From Ilyomonas sp963847085 (lineage in GTDB: Bacteria > Bacteroidota > Bacteroidia > Chitinophagales > Chitinophagaceae), in assembly GCA_963847085.1 (NCBI GenBank), contig CAWJYO010000009.1:310001-374000 (forward strand): a DNA stretch of 64,000 nt, in the 5' to 3' direction. Positions 1-10,228 of the stretch are shown piece by piece. The position numbers and the translations under genes are program-made. The notes under the pieces were generated by a model, which saw only the letters and a list, made by a program, of their open reading frames with translations, was not told the DNA's origin and made no database searches. The stretch's first letter is position 1. Each line of letters opens with the position of its first letter.

Positions 1-655
1 GAACAAATGATTTCGGTAATTGAACAGCAAGGTGTTTTGCCCTTGTTTTATCATGATGATGCAGAAGTGTGTGTAAGCGTGATGGATGCCTTGTACAAGG
101 CGGGAATAAAAGCAGTTGAGTTTACCAACCGTGGTGGGTACGCGCTACCTAATTTTACGAACTTGGCATCGCTTGTAAACGCAACGCTGGCAAGGCTTAC
201 AGCTTGGTGTTGGTACAATACTAAACACGGCTGATGCAAATAAATTTATAGATGCCGGTGCTGCTTTTGTTGTTTGCCCGGGAACCATTCCGGCAGTGGC
301 AGAAGTGGTACATCAAAAGGGCTTATTATGGATTCCGGGTTGTATGACGGCAACAGAAGTTATTATCGCAAAAGACAATGGGGCAACGCTGGTAAAAATC
401 TTTCCGGGCAGTTTGGTAGGTCCTTCCTATATCAGTGCACTTAAAGATATTTTTTTGGATATGCGCTTTATGCCAACGGGCGGCGTGGAAGTAAGCGAAG
501 ACAATATCAGCGCATGGTTTAAAGCGGGTGTATCTGCTGTTGGGTTGGGAAGCAAAGTGATTAGTAAAGATGCGCTCGCGAACAAGCAATACGGTGCAAT
601 TGAAAAGCTGGTAAGGGAAGCGTTGGAGATGGTGAGAAAAGTGAGAGGTGAGTAG
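1..655 (+). pseudogene. eda: KDPG/KHG aldolase, 5' partial and frameshifted
   Basis: Bifunctional 2-keto-3-deoxy-6-phosphogluconate / 4-hydroxy-2-oxoglutarate aldolase, which makes pyruvate and glyceraldehyde-3-phosphate in hexuronate or gluconate breakdown. The first part reads QGVLPLFYHDD and AVEFTNRG (the conserved Glu of the family). The second part, one frame over, reads PGTIPAVAEV, LVKIFPGS (the Schiff-base Lys) and FMPTGGV. The missing middle (LGVGTILNTADA) is present in the second frame, so one extra base lies near 190-198. The open frame already runs at base 1, so the true start is probably just outside the window. The next gene encodes a hexuronate-type transporter, which fits the pathway. 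It is either a decayed gene or a sequencing indel. The family call is secure; whether the gene is functional is not. Confidence 0.85.
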
Positions 656-985
656 TGAGTGAATAAAGTTAATTGGTTTACTACTTACAAACATCGTTGT
701 ACTTTATAACACAGATGGCTTCATTCTTCGCCATGACAATGCGCTTTGGAATTGCCCAATTTTTATTCAATGGCTGATGGGCTGCGGGATGGAAGTGGAA
801 AGCCCGTAAAGCGCAGCAAAAAGAAAGCTGTTAGCAATGAGCTACGAGCTTTGAGCCTGAACAGCCGCTGCGCTGCGGATCCCGATACATCGGGACAAGC
901 AATGTAACGGACAGCCCGAACAAATGTTCAATTGATAACGGAACGATAACAGCCCCAAAAAAGGGGCAAAAACAAACGATTGACT
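656..985. other. Intergenic gap with short repeats, no gene
   Basis: This gap between eda and exuT holds no convincing gene. It contains a short array of GAGCTNN heptamers (about 840-860), a perfect 16-bp palindrome at 880-895 (TCCCGATACATCGGGA) and one copy of GGCAAAAACAAA at 965-976, just ahead of the exuT start. A minus-strand open frame across the region has no recognisable features. Confidence 0.6.
880..895. repeat. Short perfect palindrome
   Basis: TCCCGAT-AC-ATCGGGA is a perfect inverted repeat with a 2-bp centre. CCCGAT...ATCGGG palindromes are common dispersed intergenic sequences in Bacteroidota genomes (general knowledge, not checked here). It lacks a following T-run on either side, so it is a poor terminator. 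Confidence 0.5.
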
Positions 986-2288
986 ATGCAAAAAAATGCA
1001 GTTGGAAAATACAGGTGGACGGTGGTAGCACTCCTGTTTTTTGCTACTTCGATCAACTATATTGACCGGCAGGTGATTGGTCTGCTGAAGCCAACACTGG
1101 CAACAGATTTTCATTGGACAGAAAGCGATTACAGCCATATTGTGATGGCATTTACTGCATCGTATGCGATTGGATTGCTCCTGTTTGGAAGGCTTATTGA
1201 TAAGTTGGGAACGAAGCTGGGTTATACCGTTTCCATCATTATCTGGAGTGCTGCAGCCATGCTTCATGCGGCGGCAAAAAGCACTGCCGGATTTGTAGCG
1301 GCGCGCATTGGTTTAGGGCTTGGGAGAAGCCGGTAATTTTCCGGCTGCCATTAAAACGGTGGCGGAATGGTTTCCGAAAAAGGAAAGAGCACTGGCAACC
1401 GGCATTTTTAATTCGGGAGCTAATATTGGTGCTGTGATTGCACCTATTATGGTGCCGTGGATTTTAGGTACTTATGGCTGGCAAGAAGCTTTTATCATCA
1501 CCGGCGCATTGGCTTTTATCTGGCTGATATTCTGGATTGTTTATTATGAAATACCGGCAAAACAAAAAAGAGTAAGCGCTGATGAACTGGCTTATATCAA
1601 CAGCGATGCAGATGAACAGCACGTGATTGATGACACAGTTCTAAAGCCTGCTTCTTATATTAAACTCTTAGGATTACGGCAAACATGGGCTTTTGTTTTG
1701 GGCAAATTTTTAACCGATCCGGTTTGGTACTTCCTTCTATTTTGGTTGCCTGATTATTTCAGCGGTGCATTTCATCTCGATCTAAAAAAACCAGGCTGGC
1801 CGCTGGCAATTGTTTACACGGCAACCACCGTTGGCAGTATCGGCGGCGGCTTTTTATCTTCTTATTTTATTAAAAGAGGATGGACCATAAACAAAGCGCG
1901 CAAAACAGCCATGCTGATTATTGCATTCATTGTTTTGCCAATTGCCGCGGCACGCTTTGCAACGAGTATCAGTATTGTTGTTACGCTCATCAGCTTGGCA
2001 GCCGCCGGTCATCAGGCTTGGAGTGCTAATATATTTACGCTGGTGTCTGATATGTTTCCCAAAAAAGACATCAGCTCAGTAGTGGGCATTGGCAGCATGG
2101 CTGGCTCCGTAGGAGGTATTTTGTTTCCTTTATTGATAGGATATGTGCTGGATGCAGCCATTGCTAATGGTAATAAAACCGCTGGTTATAATTTCATTTT
2201 TATTCTTTGCGGAGTGGCTTATTTGCTGGCCTGGATCATCATTCAACTGCTGGTGCCCAAGCTGCAAAAAGCAGATGTGAATGGATGA
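986..2288 (+). pseudogene. exuT: Hexuronate-type MFS transporter, frameshifted
   Basis: Major facilitator of the anion:cation symporter (ACS) group, closest in motifs to ExuT hexuronate transporters, acting in the inner membrane. The N-terminal part has the typical INYIDRQVIGLLKPTL segment after TM1. It ends at GLGLGRSR, while the next frame continues at once with LGEAGNFPAAIKTVAEWFPKKERA, the expected loop and TM4 region. One surplus base near 1314-1322 (GGGCTTGGG) separates them. The rejoined protein would be about 434 residues, normal for the family. ATG at 986 is preferred over the in-frame TTG at 980. With eda upstream it suggests uronate uptake and breakdown. Substrate is inferred. Confidence 0.8.
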
Positions 2289-2409
2289 ATATTTTTTTGA
2301 TGATTTGGAAAAGAAATAAGAAGTTTCAAGCAAATTGAATTTTACCTTAATACCTTTATTTCCTTACATGCTGCGGATTGCAAAAATATAAGCCTCTCTG
2401 AGCCCCTTT

Positions 2410-5400
2410 TTATTTGCCCATATTTTCATTCTGTACCCTTTCGCGGTCGGCTTTGTTTTCGGTATGAGCTTGCGCAATATCATATTCGAGTTCAGGATCA
2501 ATGTTGGTTTCTTCTACTTTCTTAGCTTTCTCCAACAATTCTTCCCGATGTTCTTTCAGCCAGGCCAATTGTTTTTTCCCGTATGATAAACGGGTGAACA
2601 ACACAAACAAAACCGGCACAATAAAAATGGCTATGCTCGACGAAGCAATCATTCCTCCCAACACCGTTACACCAATGGTGTTGCGCGATGCACCGCCTGC
2701 GCCGCTTGCCAGTACAAGTGGCATTACACCTAAAATAAACGCAAGCGACGTCATAATAATCGGCCGCAAACGCAAGCGAACGGCTTCGAGTGTTGATTGG
2801 ATTAAATCTTCGCCATGATCAACACGTATCTTGGCAAATTCCACAATTAAGATTGCATTTTTTGCCGACAAACCAATAAGCGTAATCAAACCGATTTGCG
2901 CATACACATTGTTGGTTAACGACGGTGATAAAGTAAGAGCCAGTATAGCACCAAATGCACTGATGGGAACGGCAAGCATTACAGAAAGCGGCACCGACCA
3001 GCTTTCGTATAAAGCAGCCAAAAACAAAAACACAAATAAGATGGAAAAGACAAAAATATAAACGGTAAGCGAACCGGCTTTGATTTCTTCATAACTTAAG
3101 CCGGAAAATTCATAGGTATAACCCCGCGGCAAAGCCCTTGCTGCTGCGGCTTTCAGCGCATCAAGCGATTGACCGCTGCTATAACCTTCAGGTATCGAAC
3201 CATCCACTTCGGCAGAACGGAAAATGTTGAAATGATTGATAAGCGGTGGTGCAATGGAAGCCTGATAAGAGATTAAAGTGCTTAGGGGAACCATTGAATC
3301 GGATGAGTTGCGAACATAGTATTTGTTAATGTCAGAAACCAGGGCGCGGTAAGCAGTATCCGCCTGTATCACCACATGATAAGTGCGGTTGTACAAAGTA
3401 AAATTGTTTACAAACAGGCTACCCATAAACGCCTGCATGGTTGAGAATACATCAGAAATATTCACACCCATCTTCTCACATTTTTCTCTGTCAACCGTTA
3501 CATTATAGCTTGGCGTGTGAGCGGAAAAATAGCAAAACGCTGTTGATGTGGCAGGGTTCTTTTTTGCAACAGAAACAAACTTCTGCACCGCTTTTTCAAA
3601 CTGGTAAACATCATCGGTTGAGCTGCCTTGTTCTATCTGCATACTAAAGCCTGCTGCAAGGCCAATGCCGCGTATGGGTGGTGGTTGAATGACCACCACG
3701 CTTGCATTTTTGATCCCTTCTTTGGCAATTCGTTTTCGCAGTTCATCCATCAGCCCGGGCATCATGGTGGTTTTGGTGTTGCGCTTATCCCAGGGCTGAA
3801 GCATAAGAAACATTGAGCCGCTGTTAGAAGTTGCGCCACCATTTAAAATATTAAATCCTGATGAAGCTGTATAATGCAAAATGCCTGGCGTTGCACTTAC
3901 TACCTTCATTAATTTTTCCATCACACCTACCGATTGTGCAGTGGATGAAGCATCTGCCAACGAATAGGTAATGAACAATCTTCCCCCATCTTCATTGGGC
4001 ACAAAACCGGAAGGTTTTGTTTTGAACAAAAAGAAGGTACCAATACAGATACACAACAAAATAATAACTACCAGTCTCGAATACCGGATGCTTCTTTTTA
4101 CTCCGTTTGAATAGCTGTTGGTGAGCTTTTCAAAACCTTTATTAAACCAATCAAAAAAACGGTCAAACCAATTTCTTTTGTTATGATGCGAAGGTCGTAG
4201 CAACAAGGTGCAAAGTGCCGGTGTGAGCGAAAGGGCCACAAACGCAGAGATGATAACAGATATAGCAATAGTGATGGCAAACTGCTGGTACAACCGGCCA
4301 ACGATGCCCGGAATAAAACCAACCGGAACAAACACAGAGGCGAGTATCAATGCAATGGCAATAATTGGCGCAGAAATTTCTTTCATCGCATGATACGTGG
4401 CTTCTTTGGGCGACATGTGTTTTTCGTCTATGTAGTGCTGCACGGCTTCCACCACAATAATGGCATCATCTACCACAATACCAATGGCAAGCACAAAACC
4501 AAACATGGTAAGTGTATTGATGGTAAAACCCAATGGAATGAAAAATATAAATGTTGCCAAAATAGAAACCGGAATGGCAACAATGGGAATGATAGAAGAA
4601 CGCCAATCCTGCAAAAAAAGGAACACAACCAAAGCCACCAAAGCCAGGGCTTTTAACAACGTTCCCAATACTTCCTGCATGGAAACCGTGATGATAGTAA
4701 CCGATTCGAAAGGCACGATATAATCTACATCCGCAGGGAACGATTTTTTTAAAGCATTCAATGTGTTATAAACATTGTCTGCGGTTTGCAACGCATTGCT
4801 GCCGGGCGATTGATAAATTTGTATGATAGAGCAGCGATGTCCATCTACAAACGAATTACTTGCAAAAGTAAACTTACCCAATACAACCCTTGCAATGTCT
4901 TTCAGATACACCATCTGCCCTGTGGCAGGGTTTGTTTTTACAATAATTTTTTCATAGTCAGAAGCTTTGTTCAACATACCGTTTACCAGGATGCCGGTTT
5001 CAAAAGCCTGCGAAAGAGGCTGCGGAGGTGCGCCCACTGAACCGGCTGCTACATACACATTTTGCGAGTTCAAAGCTTTGGTAACATCGGCCGGCGTGAT
5101 GTTGTACGACGCCATTTTGTTTGGATTCATCCAGATGCGCATACTGAACGGGTCAGCGCGTGCTGATACATCGCCAACGCCTGGTACACGAAGAACAGCA
5201 TCTTCAATAAATGTGTTGGTATAGTTATCAAGAAACGTAATGTCGTGTGTTCCTTTGGGCGAATAAATAGCAACGAGCATCAACTGATCGGGATTGCTTG
5301 CGCGAACCGTTAAGCCCAATTTGCTTACCACTGTTGGCAGCAATGGCTTGGCGATGCCTAACCGGTTTTGCACATTCAACGCTGCAATTTGAACATTGGT

Positions 5401-5694
5401 GCCAATATTAAAGGTTACGCGAAGGCTGGCGCCGCCGCTGTTGGTGCTTGTGCTTTGCATGTATTCCATGCCTGGCGTACCGTTTACCTGCTCTTCAATG
5501 GGTGTAATTACGGTTTGTTCAACCGTTTGCGCATCCGCGCCGGTGTAAGAGCCATTGAGTGAAACGCTTGGCGGCGAGATATTCGGATATTGGTCAACCG
5601 CAAGATTGTTCATGCAAATCAATCCTGCAATGATGAGCACAATAGAGATAACAATTGCGGTTACCGGTCGTTTGATGAACGTGTTTGCAATCAT
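2410..5694 (-). CDS. RND efflux pump, second of a tandem pair
   Basis: Inner-membrane proton-driven drug/solute exporter of the HAE1 (AcrB-like) family, 1094 residues, usual length. It opens MIANTFIKRPVTAIVISI (first transmembrane helix). The proton-relay pair Asp409-Asp410 sits in GIVVDDAIIVVEAV, and the partner Lys in LIGLSAKNAILIVEFAK near residue 960. Its ATG overlaps the stop of the upstream pump by the 4-bp ATGA, so the two are translationally coupled. The C-terminal tail after the last helix is long and charged. It closely resembles the preceding pump over its whole length, so the pair arose by tandem duplication and may work as a heterotrimer as MdtB and MdtC do (inference). Confidence 0.93.
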   Translation of the reverse strand: MIANTFIKRPVTAIVISIVLIIAGLICMNNLAVDQYPNISPPSVSLNGSYTGADAQTVEQTVITPIEEQVNGTPGMEYMQSTSTNSGGASLRVTFNIGTNVQIAALNVQNRLGIAKPLLPTVVSKLGLTVRASNPDQLMLVAIYSPKGTHDITFLDNYTNTFIEDAVLRVPGVGDVSARADPFSMRIWMNPNKMASYNITPADVTKALNSQNVYVAAGSVGAPPQPLSQAFETGILVNGMLNKASDYEKIIVKTNPATGQMVYLKDIARVVLGKFTFASNSFVDGHRCSIIQIYQSPGSNALQTADNVYNTLNALKKSFPADVDYIVPFESVTIITVSMQEVLGTLLKALALVALVVFLFLQDWRSSIIPIVAIPVSILATFIFFIPLGFTINTLTMFGFVLAIGIVVDDAIIVVEAVQHYIDEKHMSPKEATYHAMKEISAPIIAIALILASVFVPVGFIPGIVGRLYQQFAITIAISVIISAFVALSLTPALCTLLLRPSHHNKRNWFDRFFDWFNKGFEKLTNSYSNGVKRSIRYSRLVVIILLCICIGTFFLFKTKPSGFVPNEDGGRLFITYSLADASSTAQSVGVMEKLMKVVSATPGILHYTASSGFNILNGGATSNSGSMFLMLQPWDKRNTKTTMMPGLMDELRKRIAKEGIKNASVVVIQPPPIRGIGLAAGFSMQIEQGSSTDDVYQFEKAVQKFVSVAKKNPATSTAFCYFSAHTPSYNVTVDREKCEKMGVNISDVFSTMQAFMGSLFVNNFTLYNRTYHVVIQADTAYRALVSDINKYYVRNSSDSMVPLSTLISYQASIAPPLINHFNIFRSAEVDGSIPEGYSSGQSLDALKAAAARALPRGYTYEFSGLSYEEIKAGSLTVYIFVFSILFVFLFLAALYESWSVPLSVMLAVPISAFGAILALTLSPSLTNNVYAQIGLITLIGLSAKNAILIVEFAKIRVDHGEDLIQSTLEAVRLRLRPIIMTSLAFILGVMPLVLASGAGGASRNTIGVTVLGGMIASSSIAIFIVPVLFVLFTRLSYGKKQLAWLKEHREELLEKAKKVEETNIDPELEYDIAQAHTENKADRERVQNENMGK

Positions 5695-8600
5695 GCCTGT
5701 GCAGGTTTATTCAGTTCGCGTGATTTGTTGATTTCAAACTCCAGTTCAGGATCAATATTTTGGGCTTCTACTTTTTTCGCTTTTTCCATTAAGTCGTTGT
5801 GATGCCTTTTTAAATACTCCAGTTTTTCTTTTCCGTATGATAAACGTGTAATTAAAACAAACAAAACCGGCACAATAAAAATGGCAATGGTTGATGCAGC
5901 CAGCATTCCACCCAGCACTGTCCAGCCAATGGTTCGGCGGGCTACAGCGCCTGCGCCGGTTGCCAGCACCAGTGGCAATACGCCTAAAATAAAAGCCAAC
6001 GATGTCATAATAATCGGGCGTAAGCGAAGGCTCACCGCATCCAATGTTGATTGCAATAAATCTTCACCCCGGTCAACGCGCACTTTGGCAAATTCAACAA
6101 TCAAAATTGCATTCTTGGCAGCCAAACCAATGAGCGTAATTAAACCGATTTGTGCATACACATTATCAGTTAAACTTGGGACAAAGAACAGAGCGAGTAT
6201 AGCTCCAAACGCACCAATAGGAACAGCTAACAAAACGGAAAAGGGCACTGACCAGCTTTCGTATAAAGCAGCCAAAAACAAAAACACAAACGTGATGGAA
6301 AACATGAAAATATAAATGGTGGCCGAGCCTGCTTTTACTTCTTCATAACTCAATCCTGAAAACTCAAGATTGTATCCTTCGGGAAGAACCCGCGCGGCTA
6401 CCTCCTGCAAGGCGTCCAGCGTTTCGGTATTGCTATAACCGGCTGAGGAGGCGCCATCTACTTCTGCCGTTCTGAAAATATTAAAATGTGATATTAAGGG
6501 TGCCGCATCGGTAGGGCTGTAATTGATAACCGTACCCAGCGGAACCATCGTTCCAACACTGTTGCGAACATAGTATTTGCCAATGTCGGTAACCATTGTA
6601 CGGAAAGCAGTATCTGCCTGCACCACCACATGGAACGTTCGGTTATAAGTAGTAAAATCGTTGATGTACAAACTGCCCATAAAAGCTTGTATGGTGGTAA
6701 ATACATCACCTACATCAACTCCTAATTTTTCACATTTTTCGCGGTCAACGGTAAGCTGGTAATTGGGCGTATGTGCATTGAAATAAGTATAGGAATTTGT
6801 TATTGCCGGATTTTTATTGGCTTCGGTAATGAAGCGGTTCACCACGTTTTGGAATTGCTGTAAATTATCGGTTGAGCTTCTTTGTTCAATCTGCAAACTA
6901 AAACCAACCGTGGTACCAACGCCGGGCAGGGGCGATGGCTGTATCACCTGTACATTTGCATCTTTAATACCGGCATCGGCAATGCGCTTTTGCAAAACAC
7001 CAATGATGCCCGGCACTTGCTCGCTGCTTTTATTACGTTCATCCCAGGGCGCCAACTGGCAGTAAATGGTTCCGTTATTTGAATTAGAGGCATTGGTTAC
7101 TACATTCAATCCCGATAAAGCGGCATAATGCGCAATGCCCCGCGTTGAACCAATTACCTTCATCAGCCGGCTCATTACATCTACTGAAGCGGCTGTGGAA
7201 GAAGCTGGCGGCAACTGATAGGTAACATACAAATTGCCTTCATCTTCTGAAGGAATAAAACCTGTTGGTTTTGCACGAAATAATAGAAAAGCACCAACGC
7301 AAAGGCAGACCAAAAGAACAATGATGTACTTTGATTTTGCAATGCTCCACTTAACGCCGCCCGTATATTTTGCAGTAATCTTTTCGAACCATTGGTTGAA
7401 TTGATAAAACCATTTGTTTAAGCCTCTCGCGTTTTCTTTTATCTGTGTTGGTTTTAGCAACAATGTACAAAGTGCCGGTGTTAATGATAACGCGATGAAA
7501 GCGGAAATAATAACGGATATGGCAATGGTAATAGCAAACTGCTGATACAACCTGCCAACGATTCCTGGTATAAAACCAACCGGAACAAACACGGCAGCCA
7601 ATATGAGGGCAATGGCAACCACCGGCGCAGAAATATCTTTCATTGCCTGATAGGTGGCTTCTTTTGCCGACATGCCTTTTTCGTCTATGTAATGCTGCAC
7701 GGCTTCCACCACAATAATGGCATCATCTACCACAATACCAATGGCCAACACAAAGCCAAACATGGTAAGTGTGTTGATGGTAAAATTGAGCGGTAGAAAG
7801 AAAACAAATGTGCCGAGAATAGAAACCGGAATGGCAAGCACAGGTATTAAAGTAGAACGCCAGTTTTGTAAAAAAAGAAACACCACCACTGCCACTAAGC
7901 CTAATGTTTTTAACAAGGTTCCTACCACATCGCTCATCGAAACCTTTACAACGGTTACCGCTTCAAAAGGCACGCTGTATTCAACATCAGAAGGAAAGGT
8001 TTGCTTTAATTTTGCCAGTTCGGCGTACACACCTCTTGCTGTTTGCAACGCATTGCTGCCGGGTGCCTGATAAATTTGCAAATAAGAAGCACGATGACCA
8101 TCTACAAACGAATTGCTTGAGAATGTAAACTTGCCCAGTTCAACACGGGCAACATCTTTTAAATACACCAGCGAGCCTGTTGCCGGTATTGTTTTTACAA
8201 TAATATTTTCAAACTCCGACACTTTACTCAAACGTCCGTTCACCAAAATGCCCAGTTCATACGTTTGTGTTGATGGCTGTGGCGGCACACCCGCCGTGCC
8301 TGCCGCCACTTGTACATTTTGCGTATTGAGCGCATTGATAATATCAGTAGGCGTGATGCTGTAAGCTGCCATTTTATCGGGATTCATCCAGATGCGCATA
8401 CTGAAGTCATCTGTAAAGCGGCTGATGCTTCCCACACCCGGCACACGCAGCAGCGCATCCTGAATAAAAATGTTGGTATAATTGTCAAGAAACGTAATGT
8501 TGTGCGTGTTGTGTGGCGCATAAATAGCCACCATCATTAACATGCTTGGGTTTACCGCGCGGACGGTTAAGCCCAGCCGGCTCACCGATGATGGTAATAA

Positions 8601-8951
8601 AGGCGTGGCAATGCTCACACGGTTTTGAACATCGAGCGCGGCTACATCAGTGTTGGTGCCAATTTTAAAAGTTACGTTCAACTGCATCCCGCCATTGTTG
8701 GTGCTGTTGCTTTGCATGTATTCCATACCGGGCGTGCCATTCACCTGTTGCTCAACGGGAGTGGCAACGGTTTGCTCAACGGTTTGCGCATCAGCACCAA
8801 TAAACTGACCGTTTACCTGCACTACAGGCGGCGTAATATCTGGGTATTGGTCAATGGGCAAAACAAAAATGCTGATGGTGCCTGTAATTACCAACACAAT
8901 CGAAATAACGATGGCAGTTACAGGTCGTTTAATAAATGTATTCGCAATCAT
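5691..8951 (-). CDS. RND efflux pump, first of a tandem pair
   Basis: HAE1-type RND permease, 1086 residues, forming the inner-membrane engine of a tripartite pump. Its N-terminal residues are identical to those of the following pump. Asp409 and Asp410 in GIVVDDAIIVVEAV and the Lys in LIGLAAKNAILIVEFAK complete the proton-relay set. PQPSTQTYELGILVNG and similar porter-domain segments lie in the first periplasmic loop. It starts 27 bp after the adaptor gene and ends in a 4-bp overlap with the second pump, so all four genes should form one transcript. Substrates cannot be told from sequence. Confidence 0.94.
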   Translation of the reverse strand: MIANTFIKRPVTAIVISIVLVITGTISIFVLPIDQYPDITPPVVQVNGQFIGADAQTVEQTVATPVEQQVNGTPGMEYMQSNSTNNGGMQLNVTFKIGTNTDVAALDVQNRVSIATPLLPSSVSRLGLTVRAVNPSMLMMVAIYAPHNTHNITFLDNYTNIFIQDALLRVPGVGSISRFTDDFSMRIWMNPDKMAAYSITPTDIINALNTQNVQVAAGTAGVPPQPSTQTYELGILVNGRLSKVSEFENIIVKTIPATGSLVYLKDVARVELGKFTFSSNSFVDGHRASYLQIYQAPGSNALQTARGVYAELAKLKQTFPSDVEYSVPFEAVTVVKVSMSDVVGTLLKTLGLVAVVVFLFLQNWRSTLIPVLAIPVSILGTFVFFLPLNFTINTLTMFGFVLAIGIVVDDAIIVVEAVQHYIDEKGMSAKEATYQAMKDISAPVVAIALILAAVFVPVGFIPGIVGRLYQQFAITIAISVIISAFIALSLTPALCTLLLKPTQIKENARGLNKWFYQFNQWFEKITAKYTGGVKWSIAKSKYIIVLLVCLCVGAFLLFRAKPTGFIPSEDEGNLYVTYQLPPASSTAASVDVMSRLMKVIGSTRGIAHYAALSGLNVVTNASNSNNGTIYCQLAPWDERNKSSEQVPGIIGVLQKRIADAGIKDANVQVIQPSPLPGVGTTVGFSLQIEQRSSTDNLQQFQNVVNRFITEANKNPAITNSYTYFNAHTPNYQLTVDREKCEKLGVDVGDVFTTIQAFMGSLYINDFTTYNRTFHVVVQADTAFRTMVTDIGKYYVRNSVGTMVPLGTVINYSPTDAAPLISHFNIFRTAEVDGASSAGYSNTETLDALQEVAARVLPEGYNLEFSGLSYEEVKAGSATIYIFMFSITFVFLFLAALYESWSVPFSVLLAVPIGAFGAILALFFVPSLTDNVYAQIGLITLIGLAAKNAILIVEFAKVRVDRGEDLLQSTLDAVSLRLRPIIMTSLAFILGVLPLVLATGAGAVARRTIGWTVLGGMLAASTIAIFIVPVLFVLITRLSYGKEKLEYLKRHHNDLMEKAKKVEAQNIDPELEFEINKSRELNKPAQA

Positions 8952-8978
8952 GAAATCGTCTTTTTTGAAAAGCCCTTA

Positions 8979-10202
8979 TTATCCTTTACCGCCGCCTTTG
9001 CCGGTTGCGGGCACTACTTTATTGGCAGTAGTAATTCTTGCACCGCTGTGCAGGGTTTGTACACCATCAACCACTATTTTATCGCCGGCTTCAATACCGC
9101 TTTTAATAACCATGTTACCGCCAATCGTTTGCCCGGTTTGCACTTTCTTTTCTACTGCAACCAGCCTTGGAACATTGGACGAATCATTGGCACCGGCATT
9201 TGTTTTTGCCTCATTTTTTGTGTTGGCTGAATCGCCACTTTCGTGTATGATGGTATCTTTCGCCACATACACAAAGTATTCTCCCATTTGTTCAACCACA
9301 GCTTTACCCGGCACCACTAACTGTGGCTGCATATCCTGGTTGTGCACACGCACCACGCAACTCATTCCGGCTCTCAGTTCAGATTTAGGGTTGGGAAATA
9401 CAAGCCGTATTCTGATAGAACCTGTTTGCGGATCAACGGCTCTGTCTATCACTGATATTTTCCCCTGGTAAGAATACAAAGAATCATTAGGCATCAGTAT
9501 GGTAAACAAAGAATCAGGCATTTTTTCTCTGCCATCCTGTATATTTTCAAAATGTGGCAATTGCTTTTCATTCACTACAAAATCAACCGCCATCGGATCG
9601 TTGGTTGAAATGGTATTGAGTACCGTACCTCCCACTGTTACCACGTTGCCAAGCTTTACCTGGCTAAAACCAATAGTACCGCTAAAAGGGGCTGTGATTA
9701 TTGAATAACCTAAGTTTGCTTTTGCACTATTTACTGATTCCTGCGCTGCCTGCACCTGGCTTTTTGAGTTTTCCAACGTAATAACAGCGTGGTCGTATAA
9801 CTGCTTGGCAACTGCATGATAGTTGTTTAAATACACGTACCGGTCAGCATCTTGCTGTGCCTGCGCCTGATTGCCTTGCGCCACTCTTAAGTTGGCAACG
9901 GCGGCATCGTAAGCCGCCTGGTAAATGCGGCGGTCTATCTCGTACAATACCTGTCCTTTTTTAACATCGCTGCCATCTTTTGCATAGATGTTCGTAACGT
10001 AACCCTGCACCTGCGATACAATGTTTACCTGGTTTAATGCCTGCACCGTAGAAGGATACTGATCGTAATACAAAACGGGCTGCGATTGCACGGTGTACAA
10101 ATTCACCGGTACTTCGGTAGGACCTGTTTGAGCTGGTTTCTTTTTACCACAGGAAAGAAAAGCTGCAGAACTTATAACGAAGAAAATGAGTAGCCTTTTC
10201 AT
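8979..10202 (-). CDS. RND periplasmic adaptor (membrane fusion lipoprotein)
   Basis: Adaptor of the AcrA/MexA family, 407 residues, that bridges the inner-membrane pump and the outer-membrane channel. A lipoprotein signal ends in FLSC (Cys18). The biotinyl-lipoyl half-motifs IVSQVQGYVTNIYAKDGSDVKKGQVL and ITAPFSGTIGFSQV flank an alpha-helical hairpin rich in Gln and Ala. The C-terminal part has the beta-barrel and a low-complexity insertion (residues about 325-345, rich in Asn, Ala and Ser) ahead of the membrane-proximal domain, and ends in a Gly/Lys tail. It sits 26 bp downstream of the channel gene and 27 bp upstream of the first pump. Confidence 0.93.
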   Translation of the reverse strand: MKRLLIFFVISSAAFLSCGKKKPAQTGPTEVPVNLYTVQSQPVLYYDQYPSTVQALNQVNIVSQVQGYVTNIYAKDGSDVKKGQVLYEIDRRIYQAAYDAAVANLRVAQGNQAQAQQDADRYVYLNNYHAVAKQLYDHAVITLENSKSQVQAAQESVNSAKANLGYSIITAPFSGTIGFSQVKLGNVVTVGGTVLNTISTNDPMAVDFVVNEKQLPHFENIQDGREKMPDSLFTILMPNDSLYSYQGKISVIDRAVDPQTGSIRIRLVFPNPKSELRAGMSCVVRVHNQDMQPQLVVPGKAVVEQMGEYFVYVAKDTIIHESGDSANTKNEAKTNAGANDSSNVPRLVAVEKKVQTGQTIGGNMVIKSGIEAGDKIVVDGVQTLHSGARITTANKVVPATGKGGGKG

Positions 10203-10228
10203 GCTTTGTTTTTATGCCATTAATCTGT

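Noticed and set aside
2289..2409. Terminator between exuT and the convergent RND gene
   Set aside because: No convincing stem with a T-run is visible in the gap.
8625..9471. Plus-strand open frames of about 200 codons opposite the RND pump and adaptor genes
   Set aside because: They are antisense shadows of strongly supported genes; composition is unlike a real protein.
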